Assembly (NCBI GenBank): GCA_039105265.1
Contig: JAPFFF010000003.1
Span: 930,001-994,000 of the forward strand
Direction of reading: 5' to 3'
DNA from: Tritrichomonas musculus
Taxonomy: Eukaryota; Parabasalia; Tritrichomonadida; Tritrichomonadidae
Length of the DNA stretch: 64,000 nt
Shown: positions 61,999-64,000 of the stretch, one piece after another
Layout of the letters: each line of letters begins with the position of its first letter
How positions within the stretch are numbered: position 1 is the first letter of the stretch
Position numbers and translations under genes: made by a program
The notes under the pieces: generated by a model
Told to the model about the DNA's origin: nothing
Databases searched by the model: none
What the model saw: the letters and a program-made list of their open reading frames with translations, nothing else

Positions 61999-64000
61999 TC
62001 AGAACCAAGGTATTGAATATGGATTTTGAATTTCAGGATTTTCAGCTTGATTGATAAGCCACATCATTTTATCAAACCATTCAACACAATCTTCTTCATC
62101 TACCATTGTTCCAGTTGGAGGTGAAGCTTCAAGGAGTTTTTCTTCAAGTTTATTTCTATTCATCAGTAGATTTGATGGCATCACTCCTCCATTTCCTATA
62201 GATGGATCAGCAACGAGAATTTCGAAACATGCACGAAGTATTTCTATTTGAGATGAAAGTGCAATCATTGATGATGCAAACGAAGTTAGAAATTCTCCTC
62301 TGTAAAGTGGACCAAATAAAGTGGTAAAATTAGGAGATAATCTAAATGATGATTCATTTGATAAAATATTTGAATTGATATCGCTATCTGAAGATGAAAC
62401 TCCATTGAAAAATCTCTCTTCAAAGTCACTGATCAAAAAAGGTGTTATAGTCTTTGTAACTGACATAAATGTTCGCTCAAGTTTTGGATATGGAGCATTG
62501 AAAATGAACCTAATTGCTGCCTGTGCAGCAAAACTTCTGAGAAAAAGAGGTCGAATTTGAAGGAAATCACTTTTTGTTATCATTGATCCCATATAATCAA
62601 GTAAAATTGTTGGAGCTAATGAAAAAATAAGTGGTTGAAAAGAATTTGCTTCATTGATTCTCATATTTATTTCTTGAACAGTCCTTTCATAACTGCTTAG
62701 AAATGATTCTTCTTTTTCTCTTTTCATTTTTAATTGAAGCCATTTCTGATGAGTAATATTGACTTTAGATGAAAACAAGGTAGATAAACAGATAGTGCTA
62801 CTAAACTCACCTATTTGAACAATGGTGTATTTATGGCCAACTTCAAAAAGAGGAGAAACTTCCAAATTAATAGATCTGATTCTACTTTGATGACAAGCGT
62901 TGAAAAGCCTTTTGAAAATAAACGCAATATTTGATAATGTTATTATTGACGATGAATATCCGTTTTTATCATATTTGCGAGATCGTTGAACTAAGAAAGC
63001 TTCTTTTGATGAATGCGATGTTGTTGCATAAAAAACAATAAAGTCTGGCGAAAACATTCTTACGTCATCATAAATTCTATACAGAGTAAAAAGTGGATTG
63101 CTTAAAGGAAGCAAAACATTTAAATTCCTTACAATTCTTGAGATTTTATCAAATTCTCTTAACGTACTTTCATCATCGAAATCAAAACGAGAATTTTGCT
63201 CATTCTCAATATTTAATTCATCAATATCGATTTGTGTTGATGCATACTCAAAGAAATTATGTGGAACACGTCTACTGTTTTTGAACTCAAGAGCATCTTT
63301 AACTTTTCCGTTAAATACTACTTCTCTATACAATTTATTAAAATCAACATCGAAGAAAAAATCATTGAAAGCATTTTCAAGACTATTCATTATTGCTAAT
63401 GGTGTAATTGGGTCCATAGCTGGATTTAATGTTTCAGCAATTCTTCGACAACCAAGTTTTTCACAATATAAATACGATCTATACATTTCTTCCTTTGCTA
63501 TTTCGCTTACAATTGAGCAAAACCAGTTTGATTTAGCAAGATCGATAATCTGTATTAACCAAGGTTTCCAAATATCGTAATATTCTCTCTTAAATATACC
63601 AGAATTAGAAGTAACGATCATTGCCATATCAGCGTCTGAAGACTCGATTACAATTCTAATTAATGTAATAATTCTCGCGGCGGCCTCGATCTTTATGAAA
63701 GGCTGAAATTCCTGATCACCTTCCTGACACCTTGATATTATTTGTGAATAAACGCCGAATGTTACTTGGAATAAATCTAGGGAAGGTTGGGCCAAAAATA
63801 CATTGAAACAAAAATGGGCAAATTTACACCAATCAATGGCGGTTATTTGATTTTCAGAAATTTTTAACGACATTGTCATCAAATAAGAGTCAATTTGCGA
63901 CTTTCCGATAACCAGAAGTCCGCGGGAAGTTATTGTTGAAACACAAGGGAAGTCGTCAGCCAAAGATGAATCGAGTAAAACCGCTCCATCGTTGTCAAGG
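61999..64000 (-). CDS. TRRAP/Tra1-like PIKK pseudokinase, C-terminal part (runs off right edge)
   Basis: At least 667 codons, open to the right edge; no in-frame ATG starts it convincingly, so the N-terminus lies outside. The sequence is helical (FAT-like) at first, then a PI3K-like domain. Pieces include FLVQRSRKYDKNGYSSSIIT, LFLRSFAAQAAIRFIFN and, most telling, FRLSPNFTTLFGPLYRGEFL then TSFASSMIAL, which parallels TRRAP/Tra1 (FRLTPNI..F..P.GV.G.F.ASMIA..R). The catalytic DRHxxN and DFG motifs of active PIKKs are absent, as in TRRAP. The end (ENPEIQNPYSIPWF) is a FATC-type aromatic terminus. TRRAP is the activator-binding scaffold of SAGA and NuA4/TIP60 acetyltransferase complexes. Confidence 0.65.
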   Translation of the reverse strand, partial: LDNDGAVLLDSSLADDFPCVSTITSRGLLVIGKSQIDSYLMTMSLKISENQITAIDWCKFAHFCFNVFLAQPSLDLFQVTFGVYSQIISRCQEGDQEFQPFIKIEAAARIITLIRIVIESSDADMAMIVTSNSGIFKREYYDIWKPWLIQIIDLAKSNWFCSIVSEIAKEEMYRSYLYCEKLGCRRIAETLNPAMDPITPLAIMNSLENAFNDFFFDVDFNKLYREVVFNGKVKDALEFKNSRRVPHNFFEYASTQIDIDELNIENEQNSRFDFDDESTLREFDKISRIVRNLNVLLPLSNPLFTLYRIYDDVRMFSPDFIVFYATTSHSSKEAFLVQRSRKYDKNGYSSSIITLSNIAFIFKRLFNACHQSRIRSINLEVSPLFEVGHKYTIVQIGEFSSTICLSTLFSSKVNITHQKWLQLKMKREKEESFLSSYERTVQEINMRINEANSFQPLIFSLAPTILLDYMGSMITKSDFLQIRPLFLRSFAAQAAIRFIFNAPYPKLERTFMSVTKTITPFLISDFEERFFNGVSSSDSDINSNILSNESSFRLSPNFTTLFGPLYRGEFLTSFASSMIALSSQIEILRACFEILVADPSIGNGGVMPSNLLMNRNKLEEKLLEASPPTGTMVDEEDCVEWFDKMMWLINQAENPEIQNPYSIPWF

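Overview
This window looks like nuclear DNA of an AT-rich, gene-dense, apparently intronless protist. A parabasalid (trichomonad) such as Tritrichomonas fits best. The grounds are long uninterrupted reading frames, including one of 2856 codons, and short spacers of A/T runs. The gene repertoire also fits: BEACH, ankyrin, BTB and CK1 genes, and a Tim44-like import protein that implies a mitochondrion-derived organelle, which would be a hydrogenosome in this group. TCATTT initiator-like motifs lie just upstream of the histone starts. The species is an inference; no rRNA or other definitive marker is present.

Layout. 1-10 kb: the 5' end of a WD40-type gene reading out of the left edge, an ARM-like hypothetical gene, a 295-bp MITE, an EF-hand/WD40 protein (WDR49/CFAP337-like), a PP1-like phosphatase, a hAT-like 499-bp element and an odd Lys-rich/Met-Tyr-Gln-rich protein. 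10-24 kb: a giant BEACH-WD40 gene whose BEACH domain is split by a 30-copy heptad minisatellite, a DENN/longin-like gene and a decayed coding region. 24-35 kb: an ankyrin gene, a repeat protein with RRTS arrays and PWHxP modules, a CK1 kinase, a fold-back element and a small basic protein. 35-46 kb: BTB-like, zinc-finger, Tim44-like, DNAJC21/Jjj1, SS18-like, Asterix-like, an unrecognised 743-residue protein, and a BET bromodomain protein. 46-54 kb: WASH subunit strumpellin, an Hsp110/Grp170-type ER chaperone and an ABCB half transporter. 54-60.6 kb: a gene-poor graveyard with a triple-nested transposon, fold-backs, long poly-T tracts and gene remnants. 60.6-64 kb: a divergent histone H3/H4 pair and the 3' end of a TRRAP/Tra1-like pseudokinase gene that runs off the right edge.

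The neighbours do not form one pathway. Several intact genes belong to chromatin and transcription (SS18-like, BET, H3, H4, TRRAP-like) and several to membrane traffic or the ER (BEACH, DENN-like, strumpellin, Grp170-like, Asterix-like). Genes often sit head-to-head across 120-350 bp spacers that must carry both promoters.

The strongest non-genic signals are DNA-transposon relics with readable ends. The best is a hAT-like element with an 8-bp target duplication that has taken in a second hAT-like element (a different perfect 8-bp duplication), which in turn holds a 240-bp TTAA/TA-flanked element. The clearest protein-level novelties are the RRTS/PWHxP repeat protein (28880-31141), the heptad array inside a BEACH domain, and the Lys/Met-Arg/Tyr-Gln-Trp protein (8807-9538). 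Domain names come from reading motifs by eye; no database search was run.
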